Shown: positions 10,708 through 22,597 of the stretch, piece by piece
How the letters are laid out: the number at the start of each line of letters is the position of its first letter
Numbering within the stretch: position 1 is the first letter of the stretch
Assembly: GCA_025769875.1 (NCBI GenBank)
Contig: JAGFNK010000483.1
Coordinates: forward strand, 1-39,247
Direction: 5' to 3'
Source of the DNA: Russula earlei
Lineage: Eukaryota; Basidiomycota; Agaricomycetes; Russulales; Russulaceae
DNA: 39,247 bases
Notes under the pieces: model-generated
The model's input: the letters and a program-made list of their open reading frames with translations, nothing else
What the model was told of the DNA's origin: nothing
Databases searched by the model: none
Translations under genes and position numbers: made by a program

Positions 10708-10737
10708 GGATATATATATATCTATTTATATATGATG
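10708..10737. promoter_or_regulatory. AT-rich TATA-like stretch before the dehydrogenase gene
   Basis: A run of TATATATATA and TTTATATAT lies 37-66 bp upstream of the proposed start codon at 10774. It is the only strong TATA-like sequence there and probably serves this gene. Confidence 0.4.
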
Positions 10738-10773
10738 TTTTAGCTGCTGACGTTTCGTCCGCCATTGTCCGCC

Positions 10774-12460
10774 ATGACGTTCATACGCTACCTCCACACT
10801 TTAAAGCATGTCGTTCGCCCACTTTCCGTGTATCCTCCACTCAGTTTTACCGGACGCCGGATGGCATCGTTATACAACGTTGATATTGCAGGTCTCACAG
10901 ATGAGCAAGTTGAGGTATGCTTATTTTGTGTCGTTAGAATGAGATGCTAATATGCAATGTGAATCAGTTCAGAAATGCTGTCAGCGAATTCGCACAACGT
11001 GAGCTTGCACCCCTGGCGGCGGAGATCGACAGAACGAATAGTTCCCCTATGGTATATCACTCCATACATTCATTGGCGCTCTATGTCTCACTGTGACCTG
11101 CAGCATATCTGGGGAAAACTCGGAGATATGGGTCTGCTCGGAATCACTGTGTCTTCGAAGTATGGCGGGTTAGGGCTAGGGTATCTTGAACATCTCCTTG
11201 CTATGGAAGAATTGTCTCGTGCTTCAGGTTCAGTGGGCCTCTCTTATGGCGCACACTCCAATTTGTGTGTTAACCAGATCCATCGACATGGGACGGAGGA
11301 GCAGAAGGCACGGTACCTACCTGACTTGGTTTCTGGGAAAAAGATAGGCAGCTTGGCGATGAGCGAGCCTGGATCTGGGAGCGACGTCATCAGTATGCAG
11401 TTAAGGGCCGACAAGATCGAAAGAGGCTGGAGACTAAATGGAAACAAGTTTTGGTGCGTACCAGTCCTCACTAAAGAATCTATTCAGGTATATCCCACAT
11501 GTCAGGATTACCAATGGCCCCATTGCATCGACATTTGTTGTGTATGCTAAGACGGCACCTGAAAAAGGGTCAAAGGGAATAACGACGTTCATCATTGAGA
11601 GTGGTTTCGAAGGATTCTCAACACACCAAAAACTCGACAAGGTCGGTATGCGCGGAAGTGACACATGTGAGCTAGTTTTTGAGAACTGCGAGGTTCCAAA
11701 CGGTGGGTCAATCCTCTTTCTCGTATAGCATACACCAAATGGATTGTGTGCAGAGAACGTTCTAGGAAGTGTTGACAACGGCGTATCTGTCCTCATGTCT
11801 GGCCTGGATCTAGAGAGGCTTGTTCTTAGCGGAGGGCCTCTTGGGTAGTTCGCACGTGCCTTCGAACGAACCACAGACCGCTGACAGTCGACTTCAGGCT
11901 TATGCAAGCCGCATTTGATCACGCTATAGAGTATGTACACGACCGTAAACAGTTTGGTCAGCCGGTGGGAACCTTTCAACTAATGCAAGGTACGTTGAGC
12001 GGTTACCAAATAATATGATGACTGGATCGTATTAGCAGGAAAAATCGCAGACATGTACACGAAGCTAAATGCAAGCAGGTCCTATGTTTATGCCGTTGCT
12101 CGAGCGTGTGACCAAGGCCGTGTCAGCCGTAAGGTGAGCGTTGACGCCTGAGACTCGTCATGGGTGCCAACCATCGCCCTCACGATTTAAGGACTGTGCC
12201 GGAGCGATTCTATATTCTACTGAGAGAGCCGTTGAAGTCGCGTCAGAGGCCATGCAGTGTCTTGGTGGAAATGGGTATATCAACGGTAAGACGAGTTGAC
12301 TTCGAGATGCAAGAGCTTACTTGCCATTTCAGATTACCCCATGGGGAGAATCCTGCGGGATTCGCGGCTCTACACCGTCGGGGCTGGCACACAGGAGATT
12401 AGACGGATGCTGATTGGACGAGAGTTCAATGAAGAGCTGCTAAGGGGCCGTCACGCCTGA
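10774..12460 (+). CDS. Isovaleryl-CoA dehydrogenase, mitochondrial
   Basis: This FAD enzyme oxidises isovaleryl-CoA to 3-methylcrotonyl-CoA in mitochondrial leucine breakdown and passes electrons to ETF. Nine exons fit all phases: 10774-10914, 10968-11051, 11104-11453, 11506-11702, 11754-11844, 11898-11989, 12039-12133, 12192-12285 and 12333-12460, giving 423 residues, the usual family length. An arginine-containing, basic N-terminus (residues 1-30) looks like a mitochondrial targeting sequence. Family signatures are [14 protein letters not shown], the [16 protein letters not shown] helix whose Glu278 corresponds to the catalytic base typical of isovaleryl-CoA dehydrogenases, CLGGNGY, and the C-terminal [13 protein letters not shown]. 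The frame has no stops or shifts, so the gene looks functional. The ATG at 10774 is the first in frame. It sits between tandem membrane-protein copies without an evident functional link. Confidence 0.95.
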
Positions 12461-13246
12461 TGACTAGATGAGATGAGTTGCCGTTTTACGTCTGCTCTCT
12501 TCGCTGTCATATGTCCAGGTCTATCACAGAGGTGATCATGTCGGTGAATGCGGAGCTTCGCGGAGGACCCCAACTACGTATTGAACCTTGAGCACAGACG
12601 TCCCAGTCCATTTTCATTTCTAACAGAGCATCTCTGACTTTACTTGGTTGGTATGACTTTTTATAAACATTTCTCTGTCCATTCCACAACAAAGTATAAT
12701 AAGTGTGGAACACTAGAAATAGGATTTGCGAGCAGTAGCCTCATTGTTTGTCTGTGTTGTGTTTTGGATCCTGGTTTACCAGACCGGCCCGAAGCCAACC
12801 ACGCGTCGCGTAGGACGCTTGTGAAAAGAATAGAAGTTGTGTAGATTATCCATGCGCCCTACGATGGCCCTTTTCCTTTTGAAGCGGTCCTGGTCCTGCC
12901 CCCCCGGAAGCTTCCTCCCTCCCTACCCACGGCATCAGATCGCCCATCACTGAACGGTCTATACCCCAGGCACCCCGCCACCAGATGAGAGAGCCATTCT
13001 CTATACGAGTCGGTTCTAGAACGGCCACCCCCATGCATGTTCGGCAGACTGGTTCAGCTGCGACCTGCCTCTGATGGTGTCAGCCATGGGGGGAAGCAGA
13101 TCACAACTGGGTGCATAGTGGACGTAATGAGTGCTCTCATTCGGAAATAACCAATCCTATTTCGTCCCGGCATGCATAGCACGACGCCGCAGCATGGGAG
13201 AACCTTACGCCTGGCCCTTTCTTCTCGTTCTCCTCTCCTCCCCACC
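12461..13246. other. Intergenic region; duplicated upstream segment of copy 3
   Basis: Positions 12461-12840 hold nothing I can assign. From about 12850 the sequence matches part of the region upstream of copy 2 (from about 4850), including the CGAGTCGGTTCTAGAACGG block, so copy 3 carries a shorter version of the shared upstream sequence. Confidence 0.5.
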
Positions 13247-14628
13247 ATGATTATCGTTCTTGCTATCCTCGCAGCTACCCGCGCATCGCCTATTGGCAAA
13301 CCTTCCCCACTCCTATCTCTCGACCAATTGAGCGCCCCCTCCTGCGATGACCCTAAGGCATGCAGGTCGCTCTGGGACATTATACGGAGTTGTGCCATCA
13401 CCATCCTCCTATGTACCTGGGTCTCTGTACATCCCAATATCCCAAGTCCTCAAGAAAGGTGGCCGAGGGTGACAGTCCGACGCATCGGACTCATGCTTGC
13501 CGCACTTTTTGTACCAGAAATCATGATTGCATGGGCATTGAGACAACGACAGGCTGCTGTTGCACTAGCAGAGAAGCATAAAGGTGAGTGCTAAACACCC
13601 ATGGCAACGATCAACAGTGACAATTAGACAAAGACGATGGATGGACGACAACTCATGGATTCTTCGCGATCATGGGAGGATTCATGGAGTATGAGGGAAA
13701 CCGGGCTGTCCGAGTGCTGTTACCTGAACAGTTGAAATCGTATTCTCTGACGGGAAACGGCGACTTCCCTCGGATCGCGAAAGAGGAAATCGAGGACAGG
13801 AGCAAGGGCGACGTCATCTCCAAAACCGTCGTCATTCTCCAAACCGGCTGGTTTGTGATGCAGTGCATCGCACGAGGAGTCCGGCACCTGCCTATCACGG
13901 AACTAGAGCTCGTCACTGTTGCTTTCGCAGCACTCAATTTTGTGATGTACCTCCTGTGGTGGGACAAGCCGCTGAACGTGCAACGTGGGGTGCGAGTGTA
14001 CAAGAAACGAGATACGGAACAGGCGATCGATGACGGGGATGTTGAAGATACAAGTTCAGTTGGATTCTGGGGAACACTTGGAGATTCACTTCTGGAATTT
14101 CCAGCCACGATCGTCCGTGGACCATTAACTACCCATGCTAGCTTTGGTGACTATCCATGGGCATTCCGTATCCTCCTGTGGCCAATCATGAAGCCCTTCA
14201 CAATTCTTTTTGGCCACGATGAAAAATATCAGCACTTGAAGAGGGTCAACACATTTTACCCCGACGACTGGGATGCTGGTAGGCAGTCTTTCGCAATATT
14301 TATTGTAATTGTCGTTGCATCAACATTCGGTGGCATTCACTGTATCGGATGGTCGTTCACGTTTTCCTCGATCACAGAGCGAACCCTCTGGCGTGTCGCT
14401 TCGGTCTCCATAACTGTTGTCCCAATTCTGCTTCCACCATTAATTTTTCTGGGCAGTGGCACGGATCACTGGTATGATTGGCCTGTTTTGATCATTAATA
14501 TCATCCTTTTAGTTGCTTATTTAGTTGGTCGATTGATGTTGCTTGTGCTTCCCATTTTGTCTCTCAGATCACTTCCTCCTGCTGCATACTATGTCTTACA
14601 CTGGACTTCATTCATCCCGCATGTATAA
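13247..14628 (+). CDS. Multi-pass membrane protein family, copy 3 (intact)
   Basis: Exons are 13247-13583 and 13634-14628 with a 50 bp intron (GTGAGT ... AAAG), giving 443 residues. Order and spacing of the signal-like N-terminus and the later hydrophobic segments match copy 2; the leader is one codon shorter (MIIVLAILAATRASP). It is closest to copies 1 and 2 in the conserved PRIAKEEIEDRSKGD and RSLPPAAYYVLHWTSFIPHV blocks. Divergence concentrates in the soluble loop corresponding to residues ~270-310. No frame damage was seen. Function is unknown. Confidence 0.85.
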
Positions 14629-14967
14629 CCTACACTCTTATGACCTAGCCTGTCATCATGCACCCACAATTCAGTGGTTCCATAATATTTGATAGCTGCC
14701 ACTATCCATGCAAATGGCCAACTTGTTAGGTTCTTCATTTGCTTTGTTGCAGTGGGATTTTTAGCACATGTATGGTGGATGTGGCTCAGTTATGTCTCAA
14801 CAACAAAGGTAAAATCAGAATACAATTTAGCTGGCATCAAGTGGAGAAAAACAAGTTCATGTCAAGGATGTACCAATGCTCACCTTGGCGGGGAACTCAC
14901 AGATAGGCGCCAACTGTGGCGCCTATTTCATGCCGGCATGGGCGTCAGTTCTCACTTCCCTTCTGCG
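14629..14967. other. Spacer between copies 3 and 4
   Basis: The first ~90 bp resemble the 3' flanks of copies 1 and 2. The frame upstream of copy 4 is open back to 14689, but this part has no counterpart in the other copies and is treated as untranslated. Confidence 0.5.
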
Positions 14968-16385
14968 ATGATTGTCATTCTCGCCATACTCGCAACCACC
15001 CGCGCGTTGCCTCTTGGCCAAGCTTCGCCATCTCTTGTCTCTCTCAACCAAATTCGCTCCCTCTCCTACGATAGCCCTCAGGGGCGCAGGTCACTCTGGG
15101 ACATTGTTTGGAGTTGTGCCATCACCATCCTTCTATGCACATGGGTCTCCGTACATCCCAATATCCCAAGTCCTCACGAGATGTGGCCAAAGGTCCTAGT
15201 CAGACGCATCGGACTCATGATTGCAGCCCTTTTTGTACCAGAACTTATGATCGCGTGGGCGTTGAGACAACGAATGGCGGCTGTTGAATTAGCAGAGAAG
15301 CATAAAAGTGGGTCCTGACGGCAGACGGCGATAATCCTCGATGACAATTAGACGCAGAAGACGGATGGACGATAACTCACGGGTTCTTCGCGATCATGGG
15401 AGGGTTCATGGAGTATGAAGGAAATCGGCCGATCCGAGTCCTGCTGCCCGAACAGCTGAGATCCTATTCACTGACGGGAAATGGCGATTTCCCGCGGATC
15501 GCGAAAGAGGAGATCGAGGACAAAAGCAAGGGCGATGTCATCTCCAAAACGCTCGTCGTTCTGCAATCCGGCTGGTTTGTGACACAATGCATCGCACGAG
15601 GATTCCAAAACCTGCCGATCACGGAATTGGAGCTCGCGACTGTTGCCTTTGCGGCCCTCAATTTTGTGATGTATATCCTGTGGTGGGACAAGCCGCTGAA
15701 TGTGCAACGTGGGGTGCGAGTATACAGGAGACGTCCCGAGAGCACCGAAGAGCCCGTGGATGATGGACTTGTTGAAGCTCCCAGCTCGGTTGGATTCTGG
15801 GGAGCACTTTGCCATTCACTTTCCGAACTTCCAGCCGCGATTGTTCGTGGACCATTAACTGCCAATGTTCACTTACACCACACGCCGTGGCTATGGCGTG
15901 TCCTCTCCTGGCCAATCTTGAAGCCGTCTAGCATTCTCATGGGCGAAGATGGACACCCAGAGTATGAGAACTTGAAGAGGATCAATACATTTTATCCAAA
16001 CTCCTGGCCCGCTGGCAGGGCTCATGCCTTCGCAATGTTCATCGTGATTGCCGTTGCATCGGTGTTCGGTGGTATTCACTGCATCGGATGGTCATTCACT
16101 TTTCCCTCAAGCATAGAGCAAACCCTCTGGCGTTTCTCCTCAGTCTTCATAGCTGTTATCCCAATTCTGATGATACCAGTCACGTACGCCCTGGATGGAG
16201 TCGAATTCGCCGCCGGTCCTTGGTGTTATCTTTGGCCCATTATTAATTGGATTTTTCTAACACTACCAAACGTATATATGCTGGGTCGTTTGGTGTTGCT
16301 TGTACTTCCTTTCTTGACTCTTAGATCACTGCCTCCTGCTGCCTACTCCGCTGTACACTGGACTTCGTTCATCCCTCATATATAA
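14968..16385 (+). CDS. Multi-pass membrane protein family, copy 4 (divergent, intact)
   Basis: Exons are 14968-15307 and 15358-16385, again with a 50 bp intron (GTGGGT ... CGCAG), giving 455 residues. The signal-like start MIVILAILATTRALP, the SLWDIVWSCAITILLCTWV segment and the MGGFMEYEGNRPIRVLLPEQ block align with the other copies. It is the most divergent member and has small insertions in the cytoplasmic-type loop after the fourth hydrophobic segment and near the last pair. Copies 3 and 4 are separated by only 340 bp in the same orientation. Open frames in both exons suggest selection to keep it. Function is unknown. Confidence 0.85.
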
Positions 16386-16904
16386 TCCACGCTCTGATGA
16401 TCTGTCATCATGCTTGTCGCAGTGAAACTGGCTCATAATGTCTACGAACAGAAGCAGGGTATGTGACAAATATACAGTCTATTGAGGATATGAAGCGGTT
16501 GATTTAAGTGAGTGAGTGCAGCGTTCGAGGGAAGACCTGCACGTTCGCACACGTGAGAATCGCTGAGTAATGTAACGACTCAGTGACTTGCGCGTGAGCG
16601 ATCACTGAAGATATATTTACCTGAGTAATGTAACGACTGCACTATTCAGGTATGAGCTTTGTAGAATGTAAGTGGGAACGCACCTCAGTGACTCGCGCGC
16701 GTGAGTGATCACTGAGGGGCAAGAGTAAACTATCTACTCCTTTAAGTAGGCAGGAACTAAACACTGGCAGAGGCTTATTCAAAAGGACGGAACGAATGTT
16801 GAGCCAATCGACATCTACTGTAATATGCTAGGCCAGGTCCGGAGTGGGTTTAATTAACCAGCTCCACTCAAATCCTCTAAATTGGTACTGGGTATAAATG
16901 TCGA
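16386..16904. other. Intergenic region with direct and inverted repeats
   Basis: An 18 bp direct repeat CTGAGTAATGTAACGACT occurs at 16563-16580 and 16621-16638. An imperfect palindrome with CCTCAGTGA/TCACTGAGG ends spans 16683-16717, and a 10 bp-arm palindrome (CGAGTGAGGG/CCCTCACTCG) spans 16902-16924 just after a GGTATAAAT box at 16891. CAGTGA- and GAGTGA-type words recur through the region. No gene was found. Confidence 0.6.
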
Positions 16905-17510
16905 GTGAGGGGATCCCTCACTCGGCCTTGTGTGCTCGCGATCAAGCTCACTCGTGCTTGGGAATCACAACAGGGTCAACTATCTACTAGCCTTCGTGGT
17001 GGATCGGCCGTTGCAGACAGAAATCGTTCTTTACGGAGACACCTAATTCGGGATGAGTTCCAGGGCCTGAGCGTGGTTGTCGTGTACAGGGACATAACAT
17101 TCGAGTACTCGGTATCTGCGCGCATGCAGCATAAAGATGAGTGGCAAATATTAGGTAGTTCCTTCGAAGTGTCCGCAACGCGGGTTCCTCCCTCGTATCG
17201 TGGCCGCTCCTCGCTCCTCTCATATTCCACCGTTGTCGATCTCATCTACATCTACGGTCTTTTCTACCTTTTTTTCGTGGCTTTCGGCAACTACGCCATA
17301 GCAACATACACGCTTGCTTGGACCCGCAAGTGGAGAACAGATACGGATTTCAACGTCTCGTATAGACACATTCAATGCCCGCACCAAGCGAAAAGCCAGA
17401 ATTCATTCAATCATGTACACAGCAAAGGACGCAAATTTGTCAGTTTTGGAGATGAAAGAGGAACCGATGAGCTTCAAAGCAAGGGAACTGGAAACCTAAA
17501 AAGGCAATAA
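16905..17510 (+). other. Open frame of uncertain status with one hydrophobic segment
   Basis: A frame is open for about 200 codons but begins with GTG; its first in-frame ATG is at 17124. It contains a strongly hydrophobic stretch (LIYIYGLFYLFFVAFG) near 17245-17290. It would converge on the epoxide hydrolase gene, ending 20 bp from it. I recognise no family, and no paralogue is present in the window. It could be a chance frame, an exon of a larger gene or 3' flank of its neighbour. Confidence 0.25.
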
Positions 17511-17529
17511 ACCTCTTGAGCTCATCTGC

Positions 17530-19117
17530 TCAATAGCCAGTGCACCCAGACACGACGCCCGCTGCAGGCCCTGATCTGCCAAACATCTTCCTGACGTCAC
17601 CCACGAGCGCGTCTGGTTGCTCGTATGCAGCAAAGTGGCCGCCAGCACCCTGTTCTGACTCGAACACGATCTTCGCTTGGGCATGCAACAAGCTACCAAT
17701 CGGGAGTGTCTTCAGCATTTCCAAACAAAAAAGGGGAATGGAAAAAAAAAGCAGTTGGAAATATTCGGGTGGATCGGACACGTACGCTCTAGGGGCTCTT
17801 ACCAACTCCTTGGGGAAGAATGATATCCCAATCGGGATGCTCGTCTTGGGAAAATTGGGAAAACCCAAAATATCCCCTCCTTTTGTCATTTCGTAGTAGA
17901 TCCTAACTGATGCTGCAGGACCCGCCCGGGAGAACCAGTAGATCGAGACCCATGTCAGCACTTCACGATGATCAACATCAACCGACCGCCCTTTGATAGA
18001 TGAGTAATCAAACACCACCCATACCTTCATCGTCCTTCCATGGATACTCATCTGTCCAGGAGACAAGTTTCTCGTACACCCATCCGAGTAACCCGACAGG
18101 CGAATCAGCAAGGCTGTAACCAATCGTCTGTGGTCTTGTCGACTGTTCCGTAAAGTAACCCATTCCCGTCTTGAGGAGTCTTTTGGACGCTGCAAACGAT
18201 TGTACTTCACGGGACGTGTAGGGGGTGAGAAGCCATTTGATAAGCCCCAAGGGGTCTTTCCAGAAGTTTACTGGGCCAGAGCTGCGTTTTGCAAGAGATA
18301 AGAGGCTCGAGGCCGCATGAAGAACACCAGCTTACACTGGGAAGTTCGTGTGAGACGCTTTGACGTGCTTAGGTCCGTATTGCGAGGCTGCAGAAAGTGT
18401 CAGCTGAAGTGGAACGTCATCAGCACTACATTTCGCGCGGCCCAAACTGAAATCTCACGAGATGGCCCCAATCTCCACCCTGCGTAACGAATTCTGTGTA
18501 GCCCAATGAGATCATGAGCTTCGTGAATAGCTTGTGGATATAACCATGAGAACATGTGATCAGATGCCGAGTCACGTCCTACATACTTCGGCGTAGTGCT
18601 TTGCATGAAATCCTTTCTTTAGCACGCCTTCTGACCAAGCAAATCCCGGAAGGCTGGGAGCAACAACGTGAAAAGATGGGTGATCGGACGAGGCCGCTGT
18701 CAACAGGGGTAACACTTTTGTCACCTCCAGGAAGTTCCCTGGCCCTGCGGAACAATTATCAAGAAACGACAAATGGGAGGGATCGACCGGTGACGCACAA
18801 CCATGCACGAACAACAGCGGGATGGCACCATTCACGGAGCTTCTCTGATGCACGTAATGCACGTTCAGCTCGCCAAATCCTTCCACCTCGACAGAACGCG
18901 TGAACATGGGCAGTGCGTTGAGCTCGCGTTCATGAGCGCGCCAGTCATATCCGTTCCTCCATCTTTCAACCAGACGTCGTATATCCGGGAGAGGAGCACC
19001 ATAATCCCAGTCGGCGCCATCAACTTCGTCCGGGAAACGGGTGTCGTCAAGCTTACGCTTAAGGAGAGCAAGGTCTTCCTCTGCAATAGAGATCTGGAAG
19101 GGCTGCTCATTCGCCAT
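17530..19117 (-). CDS. Epoxide hydrolase, alpha/beta-hydrolase fold
   Basis: The enzyme opens epoxides to diols. Seven exons on the minus strand fit in phase: 19117-18799, 18744-18587, 18530-18459, 18403-18336, 18281-18025, 17960-17782 and 17709-17530, giving 410 residues. The N-terminal epoxide hydrolase domain (PDEVDGADWDYGAPL region) precedes the oxyanion motif HGWPG (105-109), the nucleophile elbow GGDWG with Asp179, the lid block GYFTEQSTRPQT with a conserved tyrosine, and the catalytic His376 in GGHFAAYEQP. Length and motif order match microsomal-type fungal epoxide hydrolases. The start follows family alignment; upstream in-frame methionines exist but extend past the domain. Residues after GDVRKMFG form a short unmatched tail. 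The natural substrate cannot be told from sequence. Confidence 0.93.
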
Positions 19118-19839
19118 AGCAAATGGAGCGGAGAGCGTACTGGAGAGATGTAAAGCACGACCTGGGGGAGAGCCTGTACCCCGGATATTCACCAATAAAT
19201 AGCCATCGAACTGAATGACGATCTCGGTTGTGTTATGGCCGACGGGATGACGAAGCGAGTGGCGAGTGGCGTCACGATGCCGTAATGAAAAGTCCGCTCT
19301 GCCCGGACTTTCCTTATCAGAGCCCCCAAGCAAAAAGTAAGTAAGAAGAAACAAACTTTTCTACATCTCTCACCAGTGTCAGGGAAGTGGGACCCGGTAT
19401 GGGAAGCCGTATTGGTGGTGATAGTTCGAGTCCTGCTGCGGTCCACGGGGTACTAAGCGGAATGTGCTGGACCGTCGAAGGTTTTTAACCCACATGTCAG
19501 TGGTTCAGTTCAGTCGTTCAAAGCAGATGCAAGGCCCTGGGCCGCGTGGTGGACGAGTTTGAATCATCATCTATAGCAGAGTAGCGACCGCACGCGCACA
19601 ACACTGGCTGGCACAAGTTGTGCCAGCCCCGTCTATGTCACACCTAGTGATCGACGAAGAGTTCTGGCCCAAATTGCGCGATTGTTCGAAAGTAAATTTC
19701 CAAAATGAGCGATGTTTGCACTAGCAGGAGGCATGGTCGGAAATACATATCACTGGAAGATCACCACCAAGTTGAGAAGCAGTTACTTGTACCCACCTGG
19801 GAACTTGAAAAAAGCTGATTTGAGAGACTGTCAAATCAA
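19118..19839. other. Upstream region of the epoxide hydrolase gene
   Basis: No gene is seen. A perfect palindrome with 11 bp arms (GGCTGGCACAA/TTGTGCCAGCC) lies at 19606-19628. From about 19840 the sequence becomes retroelement-derived. Confidence 0.5.
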
Positions 19840-20574
19840 AGGTTGTACATCCAGGAGTACCAGATGCCTGCCAGTCTATCCTCCTTGCCAACACAATTCT
19901 TAAATTTGTCCTCTTATCCTGGTGGTCAGATGAACTCAGGAAAGTAGCCTCATTACCCATTGGTCCCCCACTCTGACTTGCCCTGCAGCCTGCCTTTGCC
20001 TTCAGGAAGTGTGCAACTGTGGCTACCAACCTGACACTCCTCCCACTCCACAAGGTATAAACCTGTGGACCCCTGGAGATAGACATCTCCTGCACCAACC
20101 AACCTGGCATCCTCTCACAGACGAAGAGGCCACTGCTCTGCTTCTGCAGTTTCAGGACCCCAAGTAGATTGTCCTTTACCACTTACTCCCCCAGTCATTC
20201 CCATTCCACTTACTGATCATTTACCCCCATTCACTACTCCTTTGGTAGAGTGCTCAAGTAGTAGTCACTCACCTCCAGGAACTGCCACTGATTTATGTTG
20301 TTACTTCCCAGAGTTAGCATACTTAGGATCAGTACTACCTCATAGAACATGCTGAGAACTACTGGAATTCAAGGATCATTGCAAAGAACTTTGGCATGCC
20401 TGTTGAGGAGCTTTCATTCATATAGACCACCCCATAGAAGAAATTAGTCAGTTCACCCCAGCCCCTTTGGACTTTGAGGGCTTTTTGTGGAAAGGTCACA
20501 TGGCAATAACATACTCTGGCATCACTGAGGAATACTCCCACATTAGCCAAAAGCTACAAATCTGGCAATGCAGC
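19840..20574 (+). pseudogene. Fragment of retroelement ORF (divergent second copy)
   Basis: Conceptual translation in shifting frames parallels the ORF at 33000-33870. Shared stretches are LYIQEYQMP versus LYQEYTIP, CNCGYQPDTPPTPQGINLWT versus CTCGYQPDTPPTPNGITLWT, and LLEFKDHCKELWH ... FEGFLWKG ... SGITEEYS versus LLEFKNYCTQAWH ... FEGYLWKT ... SSITEEYS. Frame changes and stops make it non-functional. The protein family is not known to me; it seems specific to fungal LTR elements. Confidence 0.6.
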
Positions 20575-21171
20575 TGTTATGGAGTCATGGCTGTTGGAGC
20601 GTTAGCTTGAAGTTCAGTGGGGCCAAGTCCCTGTGACTTGGCTCAAGGGTTCAGTGGGGCCGGCTCAAAGAGACCAGATCAAGGGTTTAGCGTCTCAAGA
20701 TTGAGTCAGACAATGACTCAGTCCACAGACAGAGTTGATCTCCTGGTTTCGCAGAAGAGGAGGATGATGAGAGAGAGGCAGAGGAGGAAGAGGAACACAA
20801 GGGTTCCTTGAGGTGTGCTCAGGTCAAGCAAGATGTAAGCCAGCACAAGCAAGTTGTGCTTGAGAGAGTATACAGGGCAAGGGATGTGACAGGAAAAGGG
20901 ACAAAGCTAAGCTTGGGGCATTCCCCAGCTTCTACAGGTGCTTAAATACTGTATGTAGTGAGGCTGTACAGTACTATATGCAGAACAATAGATAAAAGGT
21001 GAGCCAATAGCAAAAGGAGATCAAATGACAAGTGAAACACAAGGAGGTAAAGTGACAGCTGTCAATCAACATCAAGGGATGAAACAGTAGCCAAAGGGAT
21101 GAGGGTGACAGAAGAGAACAATAACAAAAGAGGTTAGTGATGAACCAACAAGGAGGTAAATCATGACATCA
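20575..21171 (-). mobile_element. Ty3/gypsy LTR, minus orientation (~597 bp)
   Basis: On the minus strand it starts TGATGTCATG (21171) and ends TAACA (20575), and it matches the plus-strand LTR ending at 37166 over the TATTTAAGC box, the AGCTGGGGAATGCCCC hairpin, the AAGCTTAGCTT start-like site and the purine-rich 3' half. A G6 tract immediately precedes it on the minus strand (C6 at 21174-21179 on plus), as expected for a polypurine tract before a 3' LTR. Confidence 0.75.
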
Positions 21172-22497
21172 TGCCCCCCTCATGCTTAGTTCTCCAAACT
21201 AATCGGTCTCAGGGCCCGACTCACGGAGCTCATCACCTTCGACTTCTAACCACACACTCTGAGACCCTGTTGTTCTGGGGCAGAACCCTATATAACTCTG
21301 GTGGGTCCTCCTGAGGATACAGTCTGTCTGTCTGCTACAGTTGGTGTGAGGTCTGTTACAGTCCTTGTTCCAGTGACCCTTAGTGTTGCAATGTTTGCAG
21401 ACATGTTGTCATTTCTGGAGCTGATGGCATTGTGCTTTGGTCATATGTGCAGGTGTGAGAGGGGTGTAAGGGGTGCTAGCATTGTCAGAAAACATTTGTG
21501 GGAAGTGGGAGGGTGATCCAAAGGGGGCATCATTTTGGGACTGATCGACGACATGAGGAAGGTATTTGAGAGGAGGGGTCAATGAGAGAGGAGGATGAGT
21601 GGGCAATGGGGGGGGAGGAAAGAGTGGGTGACTTTTCTGATTCTTTGATCTTGTCATAGCTCCCTGCCAGTGAGTAGAATGGCCCTGTGCTACAAGGGAG
21701 ACCCCCATTGGTCATCATGTTGTCAAGCTGATGACATACTCAAACAGAGGTGTTATTGGCTCGAAGGCAGCTGTGGATGGTGGCAGTTTCTTTGGTGTGA
21801 GACTGAATCTCATGGAGCTGAACAGTGAGTTGCCCTTGGAGGATGCTTATGGCCCCTTGGATAGCAGCATGCTTCCCCTCTAGAACCTTCAACTGAAATG
21901 AACTCATGCAGAGGCAGTAAATGTCAGCAAGGGCACCAGGGTTGTGGAGGTTTTCGAGTGCTTGAGCGACATCAAAATGGAAGGGGTGGTCCTCAACTAA
22001 GAGGTGGAGGTCAGAGGCAGTGAGTGGTAGAGGGGTGGGGGGCAGAGACAATGGGTCGGGCGATGAGCTTTTCTCCATAAGCAGGTTCTCCTTGACCCAT
22101 AGTTCCTAGAAGCATGGGTTCATCATTCCACAAAGCAATGTGTAAGTAAGGTAATAGACGTTGCCGTCCATTAACGTTAATATAGAAGGGGGGGAACATG
22201 CATGTATGGTTCATAAACAAACCAGGGGGGGCCAGGGTGAGTAGGGTCTGCTTCAGTCAGGGTAGGTGAGGGGGTCCCCTTGCGAATGGCAAGTGGGTTA
22301 AGAGTAGCTGAGAGGTCTTGAAGTTTGGCCTCATCGGGAACAATGAAGGTACATTGGTTGATAATGTGTTGTATGACTCTGAGTGAGAAGGGTTCTTGTT
22401 TAATGGTGGGGGAAGGGGTGAGAACTGGTAGAGGTGATGAAGTAGGAGTGGGAGATGACATGGGAGTATTGTAGGTAGAGGTAGTGTTGTGCAGCAT
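21172..22497 (-). pseudogene. Retroelement ORF ending in a CCHC zinc knuckle
   Basis: Overlapping minus-strand frames (22497-22177, 22220-22011, 22078-21740, 21708-21409 and on to about 21195) read as one protein broken by frameshifts and an in-frame TGA. The C-terminal part contains CKHCNTKGHWNKDC, a CX2CX4HX4C knuckle of the nucleocapsid type, upstream of a terminal ELRESGPETD and stop. Proline/serine-rich linkers and a leucine-rich helix (residues around VLEGKHAAIQGAISILQGQL) precede it. The stop lies about 20 bp from the polypurine tract, so this ORF occupies the 3' end of an element, or belongs to a short gag-only derivative. Confidence 0.6.
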
Positions 22498-22597
22498 AGA
22501 GCGCAGCTAACAGGCCAAGCAACCCACCTTAGAGGTTGTGCTAATGCTCAAGTGATATTGGGGTGTAGAGCGATGTGTATACTCGTCTACAAGTATG

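Noticed and set aside
16905..17123. GTG-initiated extension of the frame at 16905
   Set aside because: Eukaryotic genes rarely start at GTG and the segment overlaps a palindrome; listed only as an uncertain frame.
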